Shown one piece after another: positions 1-7,695 of a stretch of DNA of 54,093 nt (its first letter is position 1; the number at the start of each line of letters is the position of its first letter). Made by a program: the position numbers and the translations under genes. The notes under the pieces are model-generated. The model was not told the DNA's origin. It saw nothing but the letters and a program-made list of their open reading frames with translations, and did not search any database. The DNA is from an uncultured Pelagibacteraceae bacterium (GTDB lineage Bacteria > Pseudomonadota > Alphaproteobacteria > Pelagibacterales > Pelagibacteraceae), in assembly GCA_902628495.1 (NCBI GenBank), contig CACONH010000006.1, forward strand, positions 1 to 54,093. The letters run 5' to 3'.

Positions 1-1
1 A

Positions 2-388
2 TCAAAATTTTTTTTTGATGAAAAACTAAAAATAATAAACCACAAATATAGTGATATAGATTTTAGTGATCAGACTGAACTAGACAATTTAATATTTAAT
101 ACAAAGATAAACCTTGAAGATTTATGGAAAAGTAATAATTTGATTAATACTTCATTAAAGTTACCAATTAATTTACAGATCAATCCAAAAGATACATTAA
201 AAATAGTTAGGTTTGAAAAAGAAATAAGTAAAATTGATTTAATATATGATTACTATGTAACAACTATTTCTAATAAAAAAATGAATTATAAAATAATATT
301 TAATGGGAGTCCTGATATGTTTTTAAAAATTATGAGAGAAAAGGACATATCTATTGATATAGAAAATGAAATATGGAAAATAAAATAA
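2..388 (+). CDS. DUF2066-like protein, C-terminal part (5' end outside window)
   Basis: The reading frame is open from the first bases of the window, so this is the tail of a longer gene. A TTG at 140 could be mistaken for a start, but the frame continues upstream of it without a stop. The last 65 residues follow the pattern of the DUF2066 C-terminus: a short segment of the type KDTLKIVRFEKEISKI, beta strands, a G-S-P-x-x-F-L helix, and a final short strand ending I-W-K-I-K. DUF2066 proteins have no known biochemical function but often lie directly upstream of hda-like genes, as here, where the end overlaps the next gene by 16 bases. The family assignment is by pattern only and is moderate; the coding status is secure. 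Confidence 0.55.
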   Translation, partial: SKFFFDEKLKIINHKYSDIDFSDQTELDNLIFNTKINLEDLWKSNNLINTSLKLPINLQINPKDTLKIVRFEKEISKIDLIYDYYVTTISNKKMNYKIIFNGSPDMFLKIMREKDISIDIENEIWKIK

Positions 389-1062
389 GAGATTTAAGAC
401 AACAGTTGTTTAATTTTAAATTCAGTAAAAGTTTAAGCAAAAATGATTTTTTTGTAAGTGAAAGTAATTTTTATGCATATAGTTTATTGTCAAGTTGGCC
501 CAAATGGGAAAAAAAAATTATAAATATTCATGGTGAACGATACTCAGGAAAAACTCACTTAATAGAAATATTCTTAAAAAAAAACAAAGGTTTAATAATT
601 GATGTAAAAAAATTTGAAAACTATGATTTAGATGAATTAAGATTTAATGAAAATATAATAATAGAAAATATAAGCGATGAAATAGATGAAAGTTTATTTT
701 ATTCATTTATTGATACAATCGACAAATACAATAAATTCTTAATTTTAACATCTAATAAGCCCTTAAATGATTTTAACTTTAAACTCAAAGATTTAAAATC
801 CAGAATCAAAAATTGTTTATTTGCAGAAATTCAAAAACCTGATGATATTTTAATACAAGCTCTTATTACTAAAAATTTAGCAGATTATCAAATAACAATA
901 GACTCTAAATTAATAGATTTTATTTCAAAACGAATTACAAGATCTTTCACTAAAATTAGAGAATTTATATGTACAATTGATGAAATTAGTTTAAAAAAAA
1001 AAAAACCAATTAATATGAAAATAATTAAAGAAATTCTAGAGGATAAACTTGAAAACATATAG
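373..1062 (+). CDS. hdaA: DnaA/Hda-family ATPase (regulatory inactivator of DnaA-like)
   Basis: This 229-residue protein has the length and layout of alphaproteobacterial Hda. An N-terminal segment precedes a Walker A motif, GERYSGKTHL (about residues 53-62), followed by an AAA+ core and an S-R-I-K-N-C-L-F-A-E segment like the sensor region of DnaA. It lacks the DNA-binding domain IV of full-length DnaA. Hda homologues work with the DNA-loaded beta clamp to stimulate ATP hydrolysis by DnaA and so limit re-initiation. It overlaps the DUF2066-like gene by 16 bases and aspS by 14 bases, so the three are probably translationally coupled. The P-loop differs from the usual GPEGSGKSHL by having Tyr where the second glycine is expected. 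The family call is firm; the in vivo role is inferred. Confidence 0.75.
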   Translation: MENKIRDLRQQLFNFKFSKSLSKNDFFVSESNFYAYSLLSSWPKWEKKIINIHGERYSGKTHLIEIFLKKNKGLIIDVKKFENYDLDELRFNENIIIENISDEIDESLFYSFIDTIDKYNKFLILTSNKPLNDFNFKLKDLKSRIKNCLFAEIQKPDDILIQALITKNLADYQITIDSKLIDFISKRITRSFTKIREFICTIDEISLKKKKPINMKIIKEILEDKLENI

Positions 1063-2836
1063 AACTCACACATGTAGTGAATTGAATTTAAAAAATAATG
1101 GTGAAGAGGTCTTATTGTCCGGATGGATTAATAAAAAAAGAGACCACGGAAATCTTTTATTTATAGACTTAAGAGATAATTATGGAATTACACAATGCGT
1201 TATAGATAACAAAAATAGTTTATTTAAAAAAATTGAGAAAATACCATTAGAGACTGTCGTTAAATTTAAGGGCAAGGTAGTTAAAAGAGAAAAAAATACT
1301 ATAAACAAAGATCTAAATACAGGTGAAATTGAAGTAAAAATTTTAAATTTTGAGATTTTAGGCACATCTAAAGAGTTACCTCTTCCAGTATTTTCTGATC
1401 AGGAATATTCCGAGGAGATAAGACTTAAGTACAGATTTTTAGATTTAAGAAGAGCTAAAATTCATAAAAATATTAATTTAAGATCAAGAGTAATATCTTT
1501 CATAAGAAAAGAGATGGAAAGTTTAGGTTTTTTGGAATATCAAACACCTATACTAACATCTTCAAGCCCTGAGGGTGCAAGGGATTTTTTAGTCCCAAGT
1601 AGACTAAACCCTGGAAAGTTTTACGCTTTACCACAAGCACCTCAACAATTCAAACAACTCATAATGGTCTCGGGATTTGATAAATATTTTCAAATTGCAC
1701 CATGTTTTAGAGATGAGGATGCAAGAGCTGATAGAAGTCCTGGTGAGTTTTATCAATTAGATATTGAAATGTCATTTGTTAGTCAAGAAGAAATATTTAA
1801 TGTAGTTGAAAACTTACTAAATAAAGTTTTTAAAAAATTTTCAAATAAACAAATCCAAAATGAAAAATTTCCCAAAATTCCATATTGTGAGTCAATGCTT
1901 AAATACGGGACTGACAAACCCGATTTAAGGAACCCTTTGGAAATATGCGACTTGACCAAAATTTTTACAAGAAATGATGTAAAGTTTGAAATATTCAAAA
2001 AATTGGTAAGAGAAGGATCAATTGTAAGGGCAATAATAACAAAAAATACTAATAATAAATCTAGAAGTTTTTTTGATAATATAGACAAATGGGCTAAAGA
2101 AGAGGGTTCTAGCGGATTAGCATATTTTACTTTTGAAAAAGAGAACAACAAAATTATTGGAAAGGGGCCAATCGGAAAATTCTTTTCATCCGAGGCTTGT
2201 CAGGAAATTATAAAATCAAGTAAAGCTGAAATAGGAGATAGTATTTTCTTTGCGTGTGGGCAAAAAAAAGATGTAGAGAAATTATTATCTTTAGCGAGAG
2301 ATAAAATTGCTAAGGAATTAGAAATAATTGATGAGAACGCATTTGCCTTTTGTTGGATAGTTGACTACCCAATGTATGAAATTGACGATAAATCTGGAAA
2401 AATTAAATTTAGTCACAACCCTTTTTCAATGCCACAAGGCGACATAAGTAAGTTAAATTTTGATAATCCTCTAGATATTAAAGCATATCAATATGATATA
2501 GTTTGCAATGGTATAGAATTGTCATCTGGAGCGATAAGAAACCATATACCTAGTTTAATGTATAAACTATTTTCTGCAGCAGGTTATGATAGTAAAAGTG
2601 TTGATGAAAAATTTAGCGGCATGATAAATGCCTTAAGTTATGGAGCCCCGCCCCACGGTGGTATAGCACCTGGAGTTGACAGAATCATAATGTTATTAGC
2701 TAATGAAAAAAATATAAGGGAGGTTACTATGTTTCCTTTAAATCAAAATGCCCAGGATTTAATGATGAACGCTCCTTCAAATGTGGAAGACGAACAACTA
2801 AAAGAGTTAAATATCAATATAATAAAAAAAAAATGA
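1049..2836 (+). CDS. aspS: Aspartyl-tRNA synthetase
   Basis: This is a full-length bacterial-type AspRS (595 aa) that charges tRNA with aspartate in the cytoplasm. The order is an N-terminal OB-fold anticodon-binding domain (about 1-105), then the class II catalytic core with motif 2 CFRDEDARADR near residue 220, the bacterial GAD insertion, and motif 3 GIAPGVDRI near residue 535. Translation starts at TTG 1049, supported by a TAGAGGA ribosome-binding site five bases upstream. It overlaps the hda-like gene. A His in KRDHGNLLF (residue 33) sits where E. coli AspRS has Leu; His at this site is reported for non-discriminating enzymes that also make Asp-tRNA(Asn), but the second discriminating position is ambiguous here. 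The gene ends exactly where the convergent gene ends. Confidence 0.95.
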   Translation: MKTYRTHTCSELNLKNNGEEVLLSGWINKKRDHGNLLFIDLRDNYGITQCVIDNKNSLFKKIEKIPLETVVKFKGKVVKREKNTINKDLNTGEIEVKILNFEILGTSKELPLPVFSDQEYSEEIRLKYRFLDLRRAKIHKNINLRSRVISFIRKEMESLGFLEYQTPILTSSSPEGARDFLVPSRLNPGKFYALPQAPQQFKQLIMVSGFDKYFQIAPCFRDEDARADRSPGEFYQLDIEMSFVSQEEIFNVVENLLNKVFKKFSNKQIQNEKFPKIPYCESMLKYGTDKPDLRNPLEICDLTKIFTRNDVKFEIFKKLVREGSIVRAIITKNTNNKSRSFFDNIDKWAKEEGSSGLAYFTFEKENNKIIGKGPIGKFFSSEACQEIIKSSKAEIGDSIFFACGQKKDVEKLLSLARDKIAKELEIIDENAFAFCWIVDYPMYEIDDKSGKIKFSHNPFSMPQGDISKLNFDNPLDIKAYQYDIVCNGIELSSGAIRNHIPSLMYKLFSAAGYDSKSVDEKFSGMINALSYGAPPHGGIAPGVDRIIMLLANEKNIREVTMFPLNQNAQDLMMNAPSNVEDEQLKELNINIIKKK

Positions 2837-3670
2837 CTATTTTTTACCTTTAAGATTTATTCTTATATCAGAAAGGTCAACTAACTTTCTTTTATAATCA
2901 TTTCTAACAAAACCCTTACTAGTGATATCTTTGACAATTTTAATAAGCTGATTATTTTCTTCAAATGAATTATTTTCTTTTTCGTCAATATTGTCTGATT
3001 TACCAATTGAAGGAGTGTGAGCCAAATCTTCTCTATTTAGATAGGATATTGCTAATTCTCTAAAAATATAATCTAGTATAGATGTTGCTGAAATAATTCT
3101 ATCATTTCCATAAACTTTTCCAGAGGGTTCAAATTTTGTATCAACATATGCGTTTACAAATTCATCAAGAGGAACTCCATATTGTAAACCTAAAGATATA
3201 GCTATAGCAAAATTGTTCATCAAAGCTTTTACGAGCTCACCTTCCTTACTGGTATCAATAAAAATTTCTCCTATTTTGCCATCTTCATATTCCCCTGTAT
3301 GCAAGTAAACTTTATGATCTCCTATAGTCGCTTTTTGTATATAACCTTTTCGTCTATCGGGCATGCTGAATCTTTTACTAATATTTTCATCGATATTCTT
3401 TACAAAAGTAGAATTTTTACTTAAATTTTTCATTTCCAAATTTGGAGAAGCTTTATCAATTTTTACCTCAGAAATTTTAGTGGTATTATCTATCTTGGAA
3501 CTTTTATCGAGGCTTTTAGTTTTTCTTTTATCAATTTTAATATCAATTATTTCAAACTCACCATCGTCTCTTTGTTCTAAATTATTTAATTCTTTTTGGT
3601 CAATTTTGTTCAAAAAGTGTTTCACTTTGAAAGAACAGGTATAAAATGTTTCTACTAAATACTTTGACAT
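2837..3670 (-). CDS. Stand-alone C-terminal (TSCPD-type) domain of class II ribonucleotide reductase
   Basis: Residues about 105-220 of this 277-residue protein closely follow the C-terminal region of adenosylcobalamin-dependent ribonucleotide reductase NrdJ. Key blocks are [59 protein letters not shown] and [15 protein letters not shown]. The large catalytic alpha domain is absent. The only cysteine is in the N-terminal segment (FYTCSF), so this protein cannot carry out the thiyl-radical chemistry by itself. The N-terminal 100 residues are charged and unassigned. In Pseudomonas NrdJ is split and the second part (NrdJb) carries this domain, so it could be one half of a split enzyme; no catalytic half is present in the window. 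Its stop codon abuts the aspS stop. Confidence 0.75.
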   Translation of the reverse strand: MSKYLVETFYTCSFKVKHFLNKIDQKELNNLEQRDDGEFEIIDIKIDKRKTKSLDKSSKIDNTTKISEVKIDKASPNLEMKNLSKNSTFVKNIDENISKRFSMPDRRKGYIQKATIGDHKVYLHTGEYEDGKIGEIFIDTSKEGELVKALMNNFAIAISLGLQYGVPLDEFVNAYVDTKFEPSGKVYGNDRIISATSILDYIFRELAISYLNREDLAHTPSIGKSDNIDEKENNSFEENNQLIKIVKDITSKGFVRNDYKRKLVDLSDIRINLKGKK

Positions 3671-3740
3671 GTATATAAAAATTTTTTTTTGAATCTATAA
3701 AAATATGTATATACAAATTTCATTTTTAGTCTAATCTATT

Positions 3741-3763
3741 TTTTTCAATTTTAAATTGAAAAA
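3741..3763. repeat. Perfect AT-rich inverted repeat in a divergent promoter region
   Basis: Two 11-base arms, TTTTTCAATTT and AAATTGAAAAA, flank a single T. They lie 13 bases before the NDUFA12 start and in the 105-base spacer between divergent genes (NrdJ-C-like on minus, NDUFA12 on plus). It could be an operator, part of a promoter, or a chance palindrome in AT-rich DNA. There is no GC core, so it is unlikely to be a terminator. Confidence 0.3.
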
Positions 3764-3775
3764 TATAAAAAAAAA

Positions 3776-4135
3776 ATGTTGACATTTTTAAAACAAATTT
3801 TCACTTGGTGGAATCACCAAACTTTAGGAACAAGAATTTATACATTGCTATTTGGGAAATTTAAGGGAAAAGATTATTTCGGTAATAAATATTATCAAAA
3901 TAAGTCTGGAAAAAGATGGGTTATTTATAATGGCGAGGTAGATGCAACAAAAATTCCAAATGAATGGTATTCTTGGATGCATTATCTAAATAATAAAATT
4001 CAGCATCATCAGGAACTAAAAAAGTTTAGTTGGCAAAAAAAAAATATTCCAAATCAAACTGGAACTTCAAAAGCATTTCACCCAAATAAAGATAATAAAA
4101 ATGAATATAAAAAATATAAATCTTGGAAAGAATAG
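3776..4135 (+). CDS. NADH:ubiquinone oxidoreductase NDUFA12-family subunit
   Basis: This 119-residue protein matches the NDUFA12 (B17.2) family, an accessory subunit of respiratory complex I that alphaproteobacteria share with mitochondria. Diagnostic segments are TLGTRIYTLLFGKFKGKDYF near the N-terminus, the RWVIYNGEVDATKIPNEWY block and the WMHYLN motif. The acidic/polar C-terminal tail is short and lysine-rich. The family gene normally sits beside a DUF2155 gene in alphaproteobacteria, as it does here, with a 35-base overlap. The core nuo operon is not in the window. The start ATG at 3776 follows an A-rich stretch without a clear Shine-Dalgarno. Confidence 0.9.
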   Translation: MLTFLKQIFTWWNHQTLGTRIYTLLFGKFKGKDYFGNKYYQNKSGKRWVIYNGEVDATKIPNEWYSWMHYLNNKIQHHQELKKFSWQKKNIPNQTGTSKAFHPNKDNKNEYKKYKSWKE

Positions 4136-4505
4136 TTTTTATTTTTTATTGTTAATTGTATTTTTCTACCTTCAAATGGTTATAGCTCATTCAGAAGAGG
4201 AAACTTATTTTGGAAAAATGGTAGATATTAAGATTTTGGATAAGTTGAGCTCAAAAAATAATTTAATTAACCTTAAAGTTGGAGAGGATTATATTTTTAA
4301 AAATTTAGTTCTAAAAGTGCTTAAATGTCAAAATTCAAAATTTGACGACAATCCAGAAATTACCTCGTATTTACAAGTAAGGGATCTTAATAATAAAAAC
4401 AATAATGAGGTATTTGTATTTAATGGATGGACTTTCTCCTCTAGTCCTTCAATTCAAGTTTTTGATCATCCTGTATATGATTTATGGATTTTAAAGTGTT
4501 ATTAA
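4101..4505 (+). CDS. DUF2155 domain-containing exported protein
   Basis: The protein (134 aa) begins with a signal-peptide-like hydrophobic segment (about residues 13-30, FYFLLLIVFFYLQMVIAHS), then the DUF2155 domain. Recognisable elements are the paired cysteines (LKCQNS near residue 75 and the C-terminal ILKCY), and the family block VFNGWTFSSSPS followed by DHPVYDLWILKC. DUF2155 proteins are small, probably periplasmic alphaproteobacterial proteins of unknown function. It overlaps the NDUFA12 gene by 35 bases and converges on accC with a 4-base overlap. In many alphaproteobacteria an aat gene lies between accC and DUF2155; none is present here. Confidence 0.85.
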   Translation: MNIKNINLGKNSFYFLLLIVFFYLQMVIAHSEEETYFGKMVDIKILDKLSSKNNLINLKVGEDYIFKNLVLKVLKCQNSKFDDNPEITSYLQVRDLNNKNNNEVFVFNGWTFSSSPSIQVFDHPVYDLWILKCY

Positions 4506-5839
4506 ATAAGTTTATCTTTATCAAGCCAGGTCACATTAAAGTCTGATTTAATAAATTTTTCGTGTGTTAACAGTTTTTTATGAAGATCAATTGTTGTTGT
4601 GATACCCTCAATAACAAATTCATCTAATGACCTTAAAGTTCTTTGTATAGCCTCAGTTCTGTTTCTACCATGACATATAAGTTTGCAAATCATGCTATCG
4701 TAATAAGGGGTTATATTGTAACCTTGATAAATTGCACCATCTACTCGTGTTCTAAAACCTGACGGTTGATGACACATACCAATTAAACCAGGAGAAGGTT
4801 GAAAATTTTTACTGGGATCTTCAGCATTAATTCTACATTCAATAGCATGTCCCCTCGGATTAACATTTTTTTGATGTAACGCAGTTTCCCCAGAGAATGC
4901 TATCCAAATTTGTTCCTTAACAATATCGATACCTGTGACCATCTCAGAGACAGGATGTTCTACTTGTACTCTAGTGTTCATTTCTAAAAAATAAAATTTT
5001 CCATCTTCATATATATATTCAACTGTTCCCGCACCTTCATAGTCAATTTTTGAAACCATGTTTACAGTTTTTTCAAATAAGTCACGTCTTAACTCATCGT
5101 TTAATACAGGACTAGGCGTCTCCTCAATTAGTTTTTGATGCCTTCTTTGAACTGAACAATCCCTCTCATGTAAATGTACTGTTCTATTTTTACCTGATAA
5201 AACTTGAACTTCAATATGCCTTGGATTTTCAAAAAATTTTTCAATATATAATTCATCGTTAGCAAAAAATTTTTTTGCTTCAGACTTTGCTGTTAGAAAT
5301 AAGTTATCAAATTCGTCCTCAGATTTAACAACTTTCATTCCTTTACCTCCGCCTCCACCTGCTGCTTTGATCAAGATAGGATAACCAATTTTTTTTGCGA
5401 TATTTTTACCCTCATTAAGGTTTGATACTCCACCCTCGGATCCCTCAATCACAGGTATTCCATATTTCTTTGCGGTATTTTTTGCCTCAATCTTATCTCC
5501 CATCATTTTAATTACCTCTGGAGATGGACCAATAAACTTAATATCATTATCTTTTAGTATTTTAGCAAAATTATAATTCTCAGATAAAAAACCATAACCA
5601 GGATGTACGGCATCAGCATTTGTAACTTCTATTGCGGATAAGATCGCTGGAATATTTAGATAACTGTCAACAGGTTGTCTCGATCCAACACAAAGACTTT
5701 CGTCTGCTAATTTAACGTGCATACTTTCTTTATCAACGTCAGAATGGATCGCAACAGTTTGGATACCCCATTCTTTACAAGCTCGTATAATTCTAACAGC
5801 TATTTCACCTCTATTTGCTATAAGAATTTTTTTAAACAT
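4502..5839 (-). CDS. accC: Acetyl-CoA carboxylase, biotin carboxylase subunit
   Basis: This 445-residue protein is a full-length biotin carboxylase, which uses ATP and bicarbonate to carboxylate the biotin on AccB in the first step of fatty-acid synthesis. It opens with the Rossmann-like MFKKILIANRGEIAVRIIRA, carries the ATP-grasp glycine-rich loop KAAGGGGGKGMKVV near residues 158-171, HERDCSVQRRHQK, and the active-site EMNTRVQVEHPVSEMVTG block. It is the last gene of aroQ-accB-accC; its start ATG overlaps the accB stop by one base, giving tight translational coupling. The gene end overlaps the convergent DUF2155 gene. Confidence 0.97.
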   Translation of the reverse strand: MFKKILIANRGEIAVRIIRACKEWGIQTVAIHSDVDKESMHVKLADESLCVGSRQPVDSYLNIPAILSAIEVTNADAVHPGYGFLSENYNFAKILKDNDIKFIGPSPEVIKMMGDKIEAKNTAKKYGIPVIEGSEGGVSNLNEGKNIAKKIGYPILIKAAGGGGGKGMKVVKSEDEFDNLFLTAKSEAKKFFANDELYIEKFFENPRHIEVQVLSGKNRTVHLHERDCSVQRRHQKLIEETPSPVLNDELRRDLFEKTVNMVSKIDYEGAGTVEYIYEDGKFYFLEMNTRVQVEHPVSEMVTGIDIVKEQIWIAFSGETALHQKNVNPRGHAIECRINAEDPSKNFQPSPGLIGMCHQPSGFRTRVDGAIYQGYNITPYYDSMICKLICHGRNRTEAIQRTLRSLDEFVIEGITTTIDLHKKLLTHEKFIKSDFNVTWLDKDKLI

Positions 5840-6255
5840 TACTCTAGGATCACAAGAGTTTGACCATATTCAACTGGCTGACCATCTTCAACAACAACTT
5901 TTTTTACAACACCATCTTTAGTCGATGGTACATGATTCATGGTTTTCATTGCCTCTACTATCATGACAGTATCTCCCTTTTTGATTTTTTTCCCAATTTC
6001 AACAAATTTTTTACCACCAGGCTCAGGTGCAAGATATGCGGTACCAATAATAGGTGATTTAATTTCTATACCGGTTAAAATTTTGTCCTCTTTTAATTCT
6101 ATTTTATTTGGTAAAATTTCTATTTTGCTATTTTCCTTAAATGAGTTTCTCGCAACTTTAATTTTAACATCCTTTTCTGAATATTCTAACTCAGAAAGTT
6201 TGTTTTCTTCTAAACAATTTACTAATTCTTTAATTAATTTTTTATTTATTTTCAT
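5839..6255 (-). CDS. accB: Biotin carboxyl carrier protein of acetyl-CoA carboxylase
   Basis: This 138-residue carrier protein has a variable lysine-rich N-terminal half and a C-terminal biotinyl domain with the canonical EAMKTMNHV motif, whose lysine (about residue 103) receives biotin. The TYLAPEPGGKKFVEIGKKIK and PVEYGQTLVIL segments are typical of the fold. It carries carboxybiotin between AccC and the carboxyltransferase AccAD (not in the window). It overlaps the preceding AroQ frame by 14 bases and accC by one base, so the three genes should be one transcript. Confidence 0.95.
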   Translation of the reverse strand: MKINKKLIKELVNCLEENKLSELEYSEKDVKIKVARNSFKENSKIEILPNKIELKEDKILTGIEIKSPIIGTAYLAPEPGGKKFVEIGKKIKKGDTVMIVEAMKTMNHVPSTKDGVVKKVVVEDGQPVEYGQTLVILE

Positions 6256-6691
6256 TTATCAGTATTTTATGCATTGCTATTATGGCCAAAATATAACCGT
6301 TGCTACCTAAACCAAATATACCTCCAGTAACGACATCACTTATTAAAGATTTCTTCCTAAAATCCTCTCTGGCGTAAATATTTGATATGTGCAATTCTAT
6401 CTTAGCTTTATCAAATATTTGTAATGCATCTCTAATAGAGACAGATGTATGGGTAAATCCAGCTGCATTTATTATTATTCCATCTTGAATTCCTTTTGCA
6501 TTTTGGATCCACGTGACTATTTCACCTTCAATATTCGACTGTTTAAATTCGATTTTGATATCTAATTCTTCAGATTTTTTAACACATAAGTCCCTAAGTT
6601 CATCAAATGAAATTGTCCCATATTGTGATTGTTCTCTTTGACCTAATAGATTAAGATTTGGACCGTTTATAAATAGAATTTTAAAAGTCAT
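6242..6691 (-). CDS. aroQ: Type II 3-dehydroquinate dehydratase
   Basis: AroQ converts 3-dehydroquinate to 3-dehydroshikimate in the shikimate pathway. The protein shows the type II signature ILFINGPNLNLLGQREQSQY near the N-terminus with the catalytic Tyr (YGT), the HTSVSIRDA block and ELHISNIYAREDFR with the catalytic His. I prefer the ATG at 6691 (149 aa), because family members start only a few residues before the NGPNLNLLG motif; a TTG six bases upstream would add two residues. It leads the aroQ-accB-accC operon, an arrangement widely conserved in proteobacteria, and is divergent from thiS with only 12 bases between the starts, so the two promoters must overlap the opposing coding regions. 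Confidence 0.95.
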   Translation of the reverse strand: MTFKILFINGPNLNLLGQREQSQYGTISFDELRDLCVKKSEELDIKIEFKQSNIEGEIVTWIQNAKGIQDGIIINAAGFTHTSVSIRDALQIFDKAKIELHISNIYAREDFRKKSLISDVVTGGIFGLGSNGYILAIIAMHKILINENK

Positions 6692-6703
6692 AAACAATAC
6701 ATA

Positions 6704-6922
6704 ATGAAAAAAACTAAAAAAATCAAAATTAATTTAAATGGAAAGACACTTTTCTTAGCTAAAGGCACATCGGTTTACAAAGTTATTAAAAAAACGAAAT
6801 TACAACCTAATAAAATAGCAATTGAACTGAATAAAAAAATTATAAATAAAAAAAATGTAAATAAAATATTTCTTAAGAATAAAGATAAAATTGAAATCGT
6901 TCATTTCATTGGAGGAGGGTGA
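6704..6922 (+). CDS. thiS: Sulfur carrier protein ThiS
   Basis: This 72-residue beta-grasp protein ends in the diagnostic Gly-Gly (HFIGGG), whose C-terminus is adenylated and then thiocarboxylated to donate sulfur for thiazole formation. The NG-K-T-L and [11 protein letters not shown] features fit the ThiS family. Lysine content is high. Its stop codon overlaps the thiG start by one base, so carrier and synthase are translationally coupled. No thiF, thiO, thiE or thiC is in the window. Cultured SAR11 are known to lack thiC and need the pyrimidine precursor, while keeping thiazole-side genes. Confidence 0.92.
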   Translation: MKKTKKIKINLNGKTLFLAKGTSVYKVIKKTKLQPNKIAIELNKKIINKKNVNKIFLKNKDKIEIVHFIGGG

Positions 6923-7695
6923 TGAAAAGAGATTTTTTAAAAATTGCATCTAAAAATTTTAACTCAAGATTAATTGTTGGAACAGGTAAATATAAAAGCT
7001 TTTTGGAGTGTTCAAAAGCTATTAAAGCAGCAGGCGCTAAAATAGTAACTGTTGCCGTAAGAAGAGTAAACATTTCTGATAAAAAAAAACCTGTATTAAT
7101 GGATTATATAGACCCAAAAAAAATAACATACCTGCCAAATACTGCAGGTTGTTTTACATCTGATGAAGCATTAAGAACTCTAAGATTAGCAAGAGAAATA
7201 GGTGATTGGAAATTAGTTAAATTAGAAGTTTTAGGAGATAAAAAAAGTTTACTTCCTGACATGATTGAGACTTTAAAGTCTACAGAGGTATTGTCAAAAG
7301 AAGGTTTCAAAGTGATGGTTTACTGCAATGACGATCCTTTAATGGCAAAGAGATTAGAAAATGTTGGAGCTGTTGCTATAATGCCTCTTGCTGCACCAAT
7401 AGGTTCTGGTTTAGGAATTCAAAATTATATTAATATTAAAATTATTCGTAATCAAACCAAATTACCACTTATTATCGATGCAGGAATTGGCGAAGCCTCA
7501 GACGCAGCTATTGCCATGGAATTAGGTTGTGATGGTGTTTTGATTAACACAGCTATTGCTCAAGCAAAAAAACCTATAGAGATGGCAAAAGCAATGAAAT
7601 ATGCTGTTTTAGCTGGAAGAAAATCTTATTTATCTGGGAGAATGAAAAAAAGTTTAATGGGTTTTGCATCAACCACAAATAAAGGAATTATCTAG
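6922..7695 (+). CDS. thiG: Thiazole synthase
   Basis: ThiG condenses deoxyxylulose phosphate, dehydroglycine and sulfur from ThiS-thiocarboxylate into the thiazole phosphate of thiamine. The protein (257 aa) shows the family blocks [44 protein letters not shown] with the Schiff-base lysine, MVYCNDDP, and [15 protein letters not shown] in a TIM-barrel order. I choose ATG 6922 because GGAGG at 6911-6915 lies at ideal distance; a GTG three bases earlier is also in frame. The gene end overlaps the convergent RNase gene by 8 bases. Confidence 0.96.
   Translation: MKRDFLKIASKNFNSRLIVGTGKYKSFLECSKAIKAAGAKIVTVAVRRVNISDKKKPVLMDYIDPKKITYLPNTAGCFTSDEALRTLRLAREIGDWKLVKLEVLGDKKSLLPDMIETLKSTEVLSKEGFKVMVYCNDDPLMAKRLENVGAVAIMPLAAPIGSGLGIQNYINIKIIRNQTKLPLIIDAGIGEASDAAIAMELGCDGVLINTAIAQAKKPIEMAKAMKYAVLAGRKSYLSGRMKKSLMGFASTTNKGII

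Noticed and set aside
1783-2151. 122-codon minus-strand ORF inside aspS
   Set aside because: It lies wholly within conserved aspS coding sequence, and its low-complexity hydrophobic translation matches nothing recognised. It is an antisense shadow.
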